DNA from: Gemmatimonadota bacterium
Lineage (GTDB): Bacteria > Gemmatimonadota > Gemmatimonadetes > Longimicrobiales > Gaopeijiaceae
Direction: 5' to 3'
DNA: 64,000 nucleotides
Assembly: GCA_022826005.1 (NCBI GenBank)
Contig: JAJDVT010000086.1
Coordinates: 1-64,000, forward strand
Of this stretch, positions 22,624-31,190 are shown in pieces. The number at the start of each line of letters is the position of its first letter. Position 1 is the first letter of the stretch. The position numbers and the translations under genes were made by a program. The notes beneath the pieces are model-generated. The model searched no databases, had not been told where the DNA came from, and saw nothing but the letters and a program-made list of their open reading frames with translations.

Positions 22624-25565
22624 GCGCGCGCCCCTCCATCGACGAGCTCAACGATCGCGTCTCCGCTGCCCGCGCCGAGGTGGAGGCCCGCGGCGAGACC
22701 TTCTACCCCGGCGCGAGCCGCGTCCACCTCGCCGCCTTCCCCCCGAAGGAGCGCTGGAGCGACTGGGTCGAGCTGGATTCACGCGCGTGGCCGGAGCGCG
22801 TCGAACGCCGCTACATGCTGGTCCCCACGACCTGCTTCAACTGCGAGTCGGCGTGCGGGCTGCTCGCGTATGTGGACCGCGAGACGCTGGAGGTGCGCAA
22901 GTTCGAGGGCAACCCGGAGCATCCCGGTTCGCGGGGACGCAACTGCGCGAAGGGGCCCGCCACCGTCACCCAGCTCACCGACCCGGACCGGATCCTCACG
23001 CCGCTGAAGCGGGCCGGGGAGCGGGGGGAAGGGAAGTGGGAGCCGGTGGAGTGGGACGAGGCGCTGGACGACATCGCGGGGCGGATCCGCGCCGCCATCG
23101 ACGAGGACCGGCACCGCGAGATCATGTACCACGTCGGCCGTCCCGGCGAGGACGGCTTCACCGAGCGGACGCTGGCAGCCTGGGGCGTGGACGGCCACAA
23201 CTCGCACACGAACATCTGTTCATCGGGCGCGCGCGCCGGCTACCACCTCTGGATGGGGATGGACCGCCCCAGCCCCGACCACGAGAACGCGCAGGTGATC
23301 CTTCTGGTGAGCAGCCACCTCGAAGCCGGCCACTACTTCAACCCCCATGCGCAGCGGGTAATGGAGGGCAAGAAGCGGGGCGCGAAGCTCATCGTCTTCG
23401 ACACGCGGCTGTCCAACACGGCCACGCACGCGGATCACTGGCTGTCCACCTACCCGGGCTCCGAGGCCGCAGTGCTGCTGTCGATCGCGAACCACCTGAT
23501 CCGCACCGGCCGCTACAACGCCGCCTTCGTGGAGCGGTGGTGGAACTGGCAAGAGTACCTGGAGGAGAACCACCCCGACGAGGCCGTCACCTTCGAGGCG
23601 TTCCAGCAGGTGCTCGGCGAGTTGTACGCCAAGTTCACCTTCGAGTTCGCGGCGGCGGAGAGTGGCGTTTCAGCTGAAACGCTCGCGGAGGTGGCGGAGG
23701 TGGTGGCGGGGGCCGGCACGCAGCTGTCCACCCACAACTGGCGGAGCGCGGCCGCCGGCAACCTGGGAGGATGGCAGGTCGCGCGCGCGCTCTTCCTGCT
23801 CAATGCGCTCCTCGGGGCGATCGCGGTGCCCGGCGGGACCTATCCCAACGCGTGGAACAAATTTGTTCCACGGCCCATCCGCATGCCTCCGAGGCATCCG
23901 AAGCACTGGAACGAACTGACCTGGCCGGCCGAATACCCGTTGAGCTTGATGGAAATGTCGTTTCTCCTTCCGCATTTGACGCGACAACGGAAAACGCACC
24001 TCGCCGTCTACTTCACGCGGGTTTACAACCCCGTCTGGACCAACCCCGACGGCTTCTCCTGGATCGAGATGCTGACGGACCCGGAGCGGATCGGGCTGCA
24101 CGTCGCGCTCACCCCCACCTGGAACGAGACCGCCTTCTTCGCGGACTACGTGCTGCCGATGGGCCACTCCTCGGAGCGCCACGACCTGACCAGCTACGAG
24201 CAGTACGACGGACTGTGGATCGGGTTCCGGCAGCCGGTGCTGCGCGCGGCGCGCGAGCGGTTGGGCGAGACCGTGGAGAGCACCCGCGACGTGACTCCGG
24301 GCGAGGTGTGGGAGGAGAACGAGTTCTGGATCGAGCTGACCTGGCGGATCGACCCGGACGGGAGCCGCGGGATCCGGCAGTTCTTCGAGTCGCGGGAGCG
24401 GCCGGGCGAGAAGATGACCGTGGACGAGTACTACGGGTGGATCTTCGCTAACTCGGTGCCGGGTCTGCCGGAGAAGGCCGCGGGCGAGGGACGCTCGCCG
24501 CTCGAGTACATGCGACGCTACGGGGCCTACGAGATCGGGCGGACGGTGGGGCCGCTCTACGAGGAGCGGGTGCCGGAGGGGGAGATGGCAGATGTGAGCA
24601 TCGACGGGGCCGGGCGGGCGTATGCGCGGACGGGACCGCCGCCGTCGCCGAATGTGGTGCCGATGCCGCCGCTCGAGGGGGACGGGGAGGGGCGGCGGCG
24701 GGTGGGGGTGGAGGTGGGGGGGGTTGTGCGGCGGGGTTTCCCGACGCCGTCGGGGCGGCTCGAATTCTGGTCGGGGACGCTGGCCGCGTGGGGATGGCCG
24801 GAGCTGGCCGTGCCGGGCTACGTGCGGAGCCATGTGCACCGATCGAAGCTGGGTGAGGAGGGGATGTGCCTGATCTCGACCTTCCGGCTGCCGGTGCAGA
24901 TCCACACCAGGAGCGCGAATGCGAAGTGGCTGAACGAGATCGCGCACACAAACCCGCTTTGGGTGCACCCTAAGGACGCCGTGCGGATCGGGGTGGGGAC
25001 GGGGGACCTGGTCAGGGTGGAGACCCGGATCGGACACTTCGTGGTGAAGGCGTGGGTGACGGAGGGGATCCATCCCGGGGTGGTGGCCTGCTCGCACCAC
25101 ATGGGGCGGTGGAAGACGGGGGATGGGCCCCGCCAGAACATGGCGACGGTCGCGCTGCATCAAGAAGGAAGCGGGTGGGGGATGAGGCAGAAGCGCGGCA
25201 CCGGACCCTTCCGTTCGGACGATCCCGACACCGCCCGAATCTGGTGGACGGACGTCGGCGTGCACCAGAACATGACCTTCCCCGTACAGCCCGACCCCAT
25301 CTCGGGCGCGCACTGCTGGCACCAGGCCGTGCGGGTGAGGAAGGCCGGTGCCGGCGACCGCTACGGGGACATCTCGGTCGACACGGCCAAGTCCCGCGAG
25401 GCATTCCGGCAGTGGCTGGAACTCACCAGGTCCGCCGCCGAGCACTCCCCAGACGGGACCCGGCGGCCCTGGTGGCTGCTGCGGCCGGTGCGCCCCGAGC
25501 GGGCCGCATACGATCTGCCGCGCCCGGCGGGCAATGGGGACCCGAACAGGAATGGGCCCCCGTGA
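22620..25565 (+). CDS. molybdopterin-dependent oxidoreductase, catalytic subunit (CISM family)
   Basis: A 981-residue Mo-bis-MGD enzyme. The N-terminal [4Fe-4S] site is CFNCESAC with the fourth Cys in GRNCAKGP (about residues 71-107). HTNICSSGARAGY (about 198-210) holds the likely Mo ligand, a Cys in the place used by NapA/Fdh types. The molydopterin dinucleotide-binding C-terminal domain begins about residue 740 (MCLISTFRLPVQIHTRSAN). No Tat signal is visible at the start MSARPSIDEL, so location (cytoplasmic or via partner) is open. The substrate cannot be told: sulfite, polysulfide or thiosulfate-type enzymes are the closest in layout. A low-complexity stretch near 685-720 is odd. Confidence 0.9.
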   Translation: MSARPSIDELNDRVSAARAEVEARGETFYPGASRVHLAAFPPKERWSDWVELDSRAWPERVERRYMLVPTTCFNCESACGLLAYVDRETLEVRKFEGNPEHPGSRGRNCAKGPATVTQLTDPDRILTPLKRAGERGEGKWEPVEWDEALDDIAGRIRAAIDEDRHREIMYHVGRPGEDGFTERTLAAWGVDGHNSHTNICSSGARAGYHLWMGMDRPSPDHENAQVILLVSSHLEAGHYFNPHAQRVMEGKKRGAKLIVFDTRLSNTATHADHWLSTYPGSEAAVLLSIANHLIRTGRYNAAFVERWWNWQEYLEENHPDEAVTFEAFQQVLGELYAKFTFEFAAAESGVSAETLAEVAEVVAGAGTQLSTHNWRSAAAGNLGGWQVARALFLLNALLGAIAVPGGTYPNAWNKFVPRPIRMPPRHPKHWNELTWPAEYPLSLMEMSFLLPHLTRQRKTHLAVYFTRVYNPVWTNPDGFSWIEMLTDPERIGLHVALTPTWNETAFFADYVLPMGHSSERHDLTSYEQYDGLWIGFRQPVLRAARERLGETVESTRDVTPGEVWEENEFWIELTWRIDPDGSRGIRQFFESRERPGEKMTVDEYYGWIFANSVPGLPEKAAGEGRSPLEYMRRYGAYEIGRTVGPLYEERVPEGEMADVSIDGAGRAYARTGPPPSPNVVPMPPLEGDGEGRRRVGVEVGGVVRRGFPTPSGRLEFWSGTLAAWGWPELAVPGYVRSHVHRSKLGEEGMCLISTFRLPVQIHTRSANAKWLNEIAHTNPLWVHPKDAVRIGVGTGDLVRVETRIGHFVVKAWVTEGIHPGVVACSHHMGRWKTGDGPRQNMATVALHQEGSGWGMRQKRGTGPFRSDDPDTARIWWTDVGVHQNMTFPVQPDPISGAHCWHQAVRVRKAGAGDRYGDISVDTAKSREAFRQWLELTRSAAEHSPDGTRRPWWLLRPVRPERAAYDLPRPAGNGDPNRNGPP

Positions 25566-25645
25566 GCCGGCGTGCGGCGGAACCCGTGGCCAGCCTCCAA
25601 ACCGGCGGCGCAGCCGAAGGGGGCACCCCACCGGGCGGTCGCTGA

Positions 25646-26674
25646 ATGGAGCTTTTTCGCGCACTCGGATCGCTGATCGAAGTTCCGGCGGCGGAGCATG
25701 CGCGCGTCGCGGCGGCGCTCGGCCTGCCGGCGGTGCCGACTGCGGCGGAACATGCCGGGGTGGTGGCGCAGCAGCGGTACCCCTACGCATCCGTGTACCT
25801 CGGGGTTGAGGGGATGATGGGAGGCGAGGCGCGGGACCGCATCGAAGGATTCCGGCGGGCGCTGGGGCTGGGCCGGGAGGGCGGGCCACGCCGCGGTGTG
25901 GAGACCTCAGCCGACCACCTCGCGTCCCTGCTGGGACTGCTCGCCTCGGTGGACGAGTGGCGGCGGGAGGAGTCCGACAGCGCCCGCAAGGCCCTTCTCA
26001 CCCAGGCTCGGGTCACGCTGGTGTGGGAGCACCTGGCGTCGTGGACCGGGCCCTACCTTGCCAGCTTCGAGGGATGCGGCGTGCCTTTTTACCAGGCCTG
26101 GGCGTCGCTGCTTGGCGACTCCATGGCCCGGCTGGACCGCGAGATGGCGTTCCCCGACTACCTGCCCGCCCCGCTGCGCGGCGCCCCGGACCCGGCGGAC
26201 CCGCGCCGCGAAGGAGGTCCCGCCTTCATGGGCGCGCTGTTCGCCCCGGCGCGCACCGGGGTGATCCTGCTGCGCGACGACCTTCTGCGCCTCGCGGATG
26301 AGACCGGGCTGGTCTGCCGCGCCGGAGAGCGCCGGTACGTCCTGAACTCCTTCCTCGCGCAGGATCCCGGCGCGGCGCTCGAATGGCTGGCCGCCCACGC
26401 CGAGGATTGGAGTGGGAGGGTGGCCGCGACGAGCCCCGCGCCGGTGGCGAGGTGGTGGTCGGACCGCGCCACCGCTACCGCCCGGCTGCTCCGCGAACTG
26501 GCGGCCGATGTGGAGACTGCGCCCTTCGAAGCGCAGTGCGCAGCATCGGGCGTGCAGAATGCGTCATCAGGGGTGCAGAATACATCATCAAAGTCGCATG
26601 ATGCGACATCTGATGTGCGAAGTGCAGCACCGAAGGCATCGACCTCGGTGTCCGCCGCCGCCGACGTTCGGTGA
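25646..26674 (+). CDS. TorD/DmsD-like chaperone for the Mo-enzyme
   Basis: A 342-residue predominantly helical cytoplasmic protein. Typical TorD-family features are the region YPYASVYLG, HLASLLGLLASVDEW (about 92-106), and LVWEHLASWTGPYLASFEG (about 128-146), a compact version of the E-x-x-R-x-Y pattern seen in the family. Such chaperones bind the Mo-enzyme before cofactor insertion. It begins 80 bases after the catalytic subunit and overlaps the SulP start by four bases. The last 45 residues are Ser/Ala/Asn-rich and come from a tandem 21-base DNA repeat (26551-26640), clearly an appended tail. Family call moderate, context makes it convincing. Confidence 0.78.
   Translation: MELFRALGSLIEVPAAEHARVAAALGLPAVPTAAEHAGVVAQQRYPYASVYLGVEGMMGGEARDRIEGFRRALGLGREGGPRRGVETSADHLASLLGLLASVDEWRREESDSARKALLTQARVTLVWEHLASWTGPYLASFEGCGVPFYQAWASLLGDSMARLDREMAFPDYLPAPLRGAPDPADPRREGGPAFMGALFAPARTGVILLRDDLLRLADETGLVCRAGERRYVLNSFLAQDPGAALEWLAAHAEDWSGRVAATSPAPVARWWSDRATATARLLRELAADVETAPFEAQCAASGVQNASSGVQNTSSKSHDATSDVRSAAPKASTSVSAAADVR
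26551..26640 (+). repeat. degenerate 21-base tandem repeat in the 3' end of the TorD-like gene
   Basis: Four units of 21 bases: the first two are near identical (GTGCAGAAT-x-C-x-TCATCA), the next two diverged. They encode heptapeptides GVQNASS, GVQNTSS, KSHDATS, DVRSAAP. Within it, GTCGCAT-G-ATGCGAC (26593-26607) is a perfect inverted repeat with 7-base arms. Base composition is less GC-rich than the neighbourhood, suggesting recent acquisition. Confidence 0.6.
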
Positions 26675-28245
26675 GCGCCCCCGCCCGCAGCCACGCACGG
26701 GGCGCGGCCCCCGTCGTCGGAGCCAAGGCCTGGGCCGTGCACCGTGTCACCAGGCGTGACGCGGTCGCCGGCCTGAGCGTCGCCCTTCTCATCATCCCCC
26801 AGAGCATGGCCTACGCCGAGCTGGCGGGCCTCCCGTCCGTGCACGGTCTCTACGCCTCGGCGCTGCCACTGCTGGCGGCTGGCTTCTTCGCCTCGTGCCC
26901 CTACCTGCAGACGGGCCCGGTGGCCCTCACCGCGCTGCTGACCCACGGCGCCCTCGTGACCATTGCCACGCCCGGGAGTCCCCAGTATACGAGTGCGGCG
27001 GCGCTCCTCGCGCTCATCGTGGGCCTGGCCCGGCTGGCCATCGCCGCGTTGCGTGCCGGGAAGGTCACCTACCTGATGTCGCAGCCCGTGGTACGAGGAT
27101 TCACCTCCGGCGCGGCCATCCTCATCCTCCTCTCGCAGTTCCCCTCCACACTGGGAATGGCCGCCGTGGGCGAGAGCGGGCTGGTCGGCAACACCCTTCA
27201 CGTTCTCGGCACACCGGCGTCATGGAACCTCGCCGCCCTCGCGCTCACCGTCCTTACCGTCACGATCACGCTCTTCGCCCGCCGCATCCACCCCCTCTTT
27301 CCCGGCGCGCTGGTCGCCGTGCTCGGCGGAGTGCTCTTCTCGGTTCTGGCCGGATACCGCGGGCCGATCGTCGGCGACATCCCGGGATCGCTGCCACCCG
27401 TCACCTTCGCCCTGCCCTGGGGGCTGCTGCCCGTCCTCTTCCTTCCCGGCGTGGTCATCGCGCTGGTGGGCTTTGCCGAAACGACCGCCATCGCCCGCTC
27501 CTTCGCGACCGTCGACCGCGCCCGCTGGAGCCCGGACCGGGAGTTCCTGGCCCAGGGGGCTGCCAACGTGATGTCCGGCGTCTGCGGGGGAATGCCGGTC
27601 GACGGATCCCTGTCGCGGAGCAGCCTGAACCACCTTTCGGGCGCGGGCACCCGCTGGTCCGGAGCGATCACCGGCATCGCAGTGCTGATCTTTCTGCCCT
27701 TCGCGGGGGTGCTCACGTCGCTCCCGAAGGCGGTGCTGGCCGGCATCGTGATCGCCGCGGTGGGCGGACTGGTGAAGCCCCGCATGCTGGTGAACGTGTG
27801 GACGCTGTCGCGGATCCAGGCGCTGGTCGTCTGGCTCACCCTCGCGCTGTGCCTGCTGCTGGCCCCGCGGATCGAACAGGCCCTGCTGGTCGGCATCCTC
27901 GTCTCGCTTGCCATCCACGTGTGGCAGGAGCGGCGAGCCGGATTCGACAGCTGGATGGAGGGCGACGTGCTGCACCTGGAGGTGATGGGGATCCTCTGGT
28001 TCGCATCGGCGCCGCGTCTGGAGGAGGCGCTGATGAGCCGCCTCACGGACACGGAGAGCGTCTCCGAGATCATCATTCACCTGGAAGGACTGGGCCGGAT
28101 CGATCTGACCGGGGCGCTCGTCCTCAAGCGGGTGGTCGAAGAGACGAACGCGCTGGGAATCCCGGCGTCGCTGAAGGGCGTACCGCCTCAGGCGCGCGAG
28201 CTCATCGACAACATCTTCGGGCTGCCCCCGGCGACGTATCTATAG
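26671..28245 (+). CDS. SulP family inorganic anion transporter with STAS domain
   Basis: A 524-residue membrane transporter. The SulP signature is present: AGLSVALLIIPQSMAYAELAGLPSVHGLYAS (about 30-60), then 10-12 helices and PVDGSLSRSSLNHLSGA near 310, typical of the substrate-binding half. The STAS domain is the C-terminal 100 residues (VLHLEVMGILWFASAPRLEE...LEGLGRIDLTGALVLKR). The start GTG overlaps the TorD-like stop, putting it in the Mo-enzyme operon. In that context, an anion such as sulfate is a plausible product or substrate of the enzyme. The stop codon shares the hexamer CTATAG with the convergent thioredoxin gene. Confidence 0.92.
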   Translation: MSAPARSHARGAAPVVGAKAWAVHRVTRRDAVAGLSVALLIIPQSMAYAELAGLPSVHGLYASALPLLAAGFFASCPYLQTGPVALTALLTHGALVTIATPGSPQYTSAAALLALIVGLARLAIAALRAGKVTYLMSQPVVRGFTSGAAILILLSQFPSTLGMAAVGESGLVGNTLHVLGTPASWNLAALALTVLTVTITLFARRIHPLFPGALVAVLGGVLFSVLAGYRGPIVGDIPGSLPPVTFALPWGLLPVLFLPGVVIALVGFAETTAIARSFATVDRARWSPDREFLAQGAANVMSGVCGGMPVDGSLSRSSLNHLSGAGTRWSGAITGIAVLIFLPFAGVLTSLPKAVLAGIVIAAVGGLVKPRMLVNVWTLSRIQALVVWLTLALCLLLAPRIEQALLVGILVSLAIHVWQERRAGFDSWMEGDVLHLEVMGILWFASAPRLEEALMSRLTDTESVSEIIIHLEGLGRIDLTGALVLKRVVEETNALGIPASLKGVPPQARELIDNIFGLPPATYL

Positions 28246-29595
28246 CGGGCCGGCACCCTCGCCGGTTCCCGGGGTGGCCTCGCCGGTCCCAGGGGCAGCC
28301 TCGCAGGCTCCCGTGTCAGGCTCGTCCGCCTCCGCCCCCGCTTCCGCTTCCGCCTCCGCCGCCTCAAGCTGCTCGCGCCACGTCTTGTCCTTGAGCAGCC
28401 GGTCCAGCGCTGCAAAGAGTGAGCCCCCGCGCCTGTCGATATGCCGGATCACGCCCTCCTCGTCGAGGACGTAGGTCGTGGGCCACCCGTCCACTCTCCA
28501 GTGCGTCGCGATCGGCCCGTCCGTTGCGACCAGCCCGGCATCCGGCTGGCTGTGGCCGTCCCACCAGGTGCGGTAGTCGAGGCGCTCCCGCTCCTTCGCC
28601 TGCACGATCGTGTCCAGCACGGCATCGCTGTTCACGCCCAGCAACGCGACATCCCGGTCCCTGAACGCCTCCAGCATCGCGCGCTGGTACGGATACTCCG
28701 CCCGGCAGGGACCGCACCACTGCCCGGAGAAGAGCAGGGCCACGACCTTGCCTCTGTAGTCCTCCAGCGCGAACTCGATCCCCTCGGTGTCCTTGCCGAC
28801 GATGTTGGGGGCGACGCGCCCCGGCGTCAGGTTCTCGACCACGAACCGATGCTCGCCGAGCGTCTCCACGTTGTCGGGGTATCTTTCGCCGAGTTCGTCC
28901 AGGTACGCAACGATGCGCGCGGTCTGATCGTCGCTGACGATGCCCCGCCGAAGGCGGAAGACCATGTTCCGCAACGGAAGCCGGGCATGGTCCTCGAAAC
29001 CGCCGGTGGACTCGGGAAGATTCAGTATGATGTCGAGTTCCGCCAGCATTCGGTTCACCTGCGCGTCCTCGAAGGGCTCGCCCGGGTCCGGGTAGCGTCT
29101 TCCGTCGGAGCGAAACAGGAGGACGAAGTTGGCGAAATCGGGAATCTCCGGCGAGTGTCCGGCGTAGCTGTCGACGAGCCGCTTTCGGTGTTCGATTGTC
29201 GAGCGGCTTTCCGGGTGTTCCTTGGCCGGGGCGTCCAGGTAGGCCCTGATCCGCTCCTGCTGCTCTTCGCTGACCACGGGCACCGCCAGCCGGCGCATGA
29301 AGTTCCACAGATGAACGTCCGCCTCGCGTTCGAAGTCCGCGAGGGTTTCCTCCGCCGTCATGGCAACTTCCAGGGCCGCCATCAACTCGTCGAGGCTCTT
29401 GTCGGAGAGGGGGGCGCCTCCGTTGTCGAACTGCTCGGCCGGCGGGAACCACATCCGCGCCGCCGCGACCGGGATTTCAAGCGCGGGGTCCCCGGCGCCG
29501 TCCTCGACCGAGGGGACTCCCGTGCGTCCGGGAAGCAGCACTCCCAGGCCGAATCCAACAATCAAGGCGCAAACTGCTGCAACGGGCTTTCGCAT
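28240..29595 (-). CDS. TlpA-like thioredoxin A, membrane-anchored, two helical modules
   Basis: 451 residues from ATG 29595. Residues 6-25 are the membrane anchor; most of the protein is extracytoplasmic. Two related helical modules lie at about 55-140 (FEREADVHLWNFMRRL...EQQERIRAYLD) and 168-252. The thioredoxin domain spans about 257-410 with active site WCGPC at 293-297, the conserved LDYRTWWDGHSQPDA and a cis-Pro in GWPTTYVLD. The last 40 residues form an acidic, Gly/Glu/Ala/Thr-rich tail. It is the last gene of the array in transcription order. The redox role (thiol reductase/TlpA-type) follows from the fold; the module function is unknown. Confidence 0.9.
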   Translation of the reverse strand: MRKPVAAVCALIVGFGLGVLLPGRTGVPSVEDGAGDPALEIPVAAARMWFPPAEQFDNGGAPLSDKSLDELMAALEVAMTAEETLADFEREADVHLWNFMRRLAVPVVSEEQQERIRAYLDAPAKEHPESRSTIEHRKRLVDSYAGHSPEIPDFANFVLLFRSDGRRYPDPGEPFEDAQVNRMLAELDIILNLPESTGGFEDHARLPLRNMVFRLRRGIVSDDQTARIVAYLDELGERYPDNVETLGEHRFVVENLTPGRVAPNIVGKDTEGIEFALEDYRGKVVALLFSGQWCGPCRAEYPYQRAMLEAFRDRDVALLGVNSDAVLDTIVQAKERERLDYRTWWDGHSQPDAGLVATDGPIATHWRVDGWPTTYVLDEEGVIRHIDRRGGSLFAALDRLLKDKTWREQLEAAEAEAEAGAEADEPDTGACEAAPGTGEATPGTGEGAGPL

Positions 29596-29803
29596 GGCGG
29601 ACCTCACTTCGGCTGCGGATGACAGGTGCGGCTGCGGTGCCCCGGTTGGCGCCGGCCCCCGCAGCCCACGGATCTTTCCCGGTTTAGGCGTTTTGCGCGG
29701 CGGGAAGCGTTGCCCCGGCGGTCGCCTCCACAGCTGGGCTAGCTCCGGCCGGTTCCTCCGGTATTCGCTGCGGCGGCGTTTCCGGCGCCGGTCCGCGAAT
29801 CCG

Positions 29804-31126
29804 TCACTTCCGGTTGCCTTCTTCGGACACCGGCTGGGCGGGTTGGGCCGGAACGATCAGCGCCCGCACTGGGCGGTTCGGGGAAACCGTCGTTCCGGTC
29901 CGCTCCTGGTACTCGCGCATCCGCTGGTCCCTCAGCAACTGGTCGACAGCGTCGATCAATGCACCGCCGCGCTTGTTGACGAAGCGGATCACGCCCTGAT
30001 CGTCGATCACATAGATCGTGGGCCATCCGCGCACGCCCCACTGGGTCGCGATCGGCCCGTCGGCGGCCACGGCCTCGGCGTCCGGCTGACTGTGGCCGTC
30101 CCACCAGGTCCGGTAGTCGAGGCCCTCGTCCTCCTTGGCGCGCTGAATCGTCTCCAGCCTGGCGTCGCTGTTGACGCCCAGCAGCGCGACCTCCTCTTCG
30201 TCGAAGATGTCCAGCATGGCGCGTTGATACGGGTACTCCCCGCGGCAGGGGCCGCACCACTGCCCGGAGAAGATCAGGGCGACGACCTTGCCGCGGTAGT
30301 CCTCCAGCGCGAACTCGGCGCCCTCGGTGTCGGTGCCCACGATGTTGGGCGCGACCCTGCCCGGCGTCAGGTTCTCGACCAGGAAGCGCTGCCGGCCCAG
30401 GAACTCGGCAGCATCCGGGTGCGCCTCCATGAGATTGTCGAAGTACGTGCCGATGCGTGCGGCCTGTTCCTCGTCGACCTGCCCCCGCTGCAGGCGGCCG
30501 CCGAAGCGCCAGAAGGGGGTTCCGGCCTCTCGCTCCAGGTGAGGCGCCACCTCGGGAAGGTTGACGATGGCGTCGAGGGTGCCGAGCAGTTCTTCCACCT
30601 GGGCGTCCGTGAAGGGCTCGCCGTTGTTGGGATAGCGGTCGCCGTCGCCGAACAGCTGCAGGTCGAAGGTCAACGGCGGGGCTTCGGGCCTGGACGTGGC
30701 GTAGGACGGGAGGAAGGTTCGCCTGTACTCGATCACCTCGCGATGGTCGGGATGCGCTTCGGCCAGCTCGTCCAGGTACGTCCGGATTTGTTCCATCTGC
30801 GCGTCGGTGACTGAGGGAACGGCCAGCCGGCGGGTCAGGCTCCAGAGGTGGATGTCCGCCTCCCGCTCGAAGTCGGCGAGCGTCGCCTGCGCGGTGAGCG
30901 CCCCGTCGAGCGCCGACATGAGGGCGTCGAAGCGCTCGTCGTCGAGGGGCTCGCCGCCGGTGTCGTAGTCGCTGACCGGCGGGAACCAGGCCTGCTGAAT
31001 CGCCATCGGGAAATCGGCGCCCGGCGCCTCTCCTCCCGCGCCGGCTCCTCGGATGCCGCCGGACAGGACGAACCCGATTCCGATTCCGACTACAGCCGCG
31101 CCTCCCAGGGCCAATGGCTGCCGCAT
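29804..31126 (-). CDS. TlpA-like thioredoxin B, membrane-anchored, two helical modules
   Basis: 440 residues. ATG 31126 has AAGGAG seven bases upstream. Anchor at about 7-25, modules at about 52-137 and 165-248 (ATLADFEREADIHLWSLTRRL and HLEREAGTPFWRFGGRLQRG are the matching cores), thioredoxin domain 254-405, WCGPC at 290-294. The surrounding words NIVGTDTEGAEFALEDYRG and YRTWWDGHSQPDA are almost the same as in paralogues A and C, pointing to recent duplication. A 208-base gap separates it from A, with no clear promoter. The C-terminal extension is short and basic, unlike A and C. Confidence 0.9.
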   Translation of the reverse strand: MRQPLALGGAAVVGIGIGFVLSGGIRGAGAGGEAPGADFPMAIQQAWFPPVSDYDTGGEPLDDERFDALMSALDGALTAQATLADFEREADIHLWSLTRRLAVPSVTDAQMEQIRTYLDELAEAHPDHREVIEYRRTFLPSYATSRPEAPPLTFDLQLFGDGDRYPNNGEPFTDAQVEELLGTLDAIVNLPEVAPHLEREAGTPFWRFGGRLQRGQVDEEQAARIGTYFDNLMEAHPDAAEFLGRQRFLVENLTPGRVAPNIVGTDTEGAEFALEDYRGKVVALIFSGQWCGPCRGEYPYQRAMLDIFDEEEVALLGVNSDARLETIQRAKEDEGLDYRTWWDGHSQPDAEAVAADGPIATQWGVRGWPTIYVIDDQGVIRFVNKRGGALIDAVDQLLRDQRMREYQERTGTTVSPNRPVRALIVPAQPAQPVSEEGNRK

Positions 31127-31190
31127 GGTAAAGCTCCTTGTCTGTGTGGGGGTCAACCCCCGGTTTCGGACCGTCCCGCCGCGCGGAGAA

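Noticed and set aside
23670-25889. A 739-codon frame antisense to the Mo-enzyme
   Set aside because: Pro/Arg/His-rich antisense shadow; the plus-strand enzyme has all family motifs.
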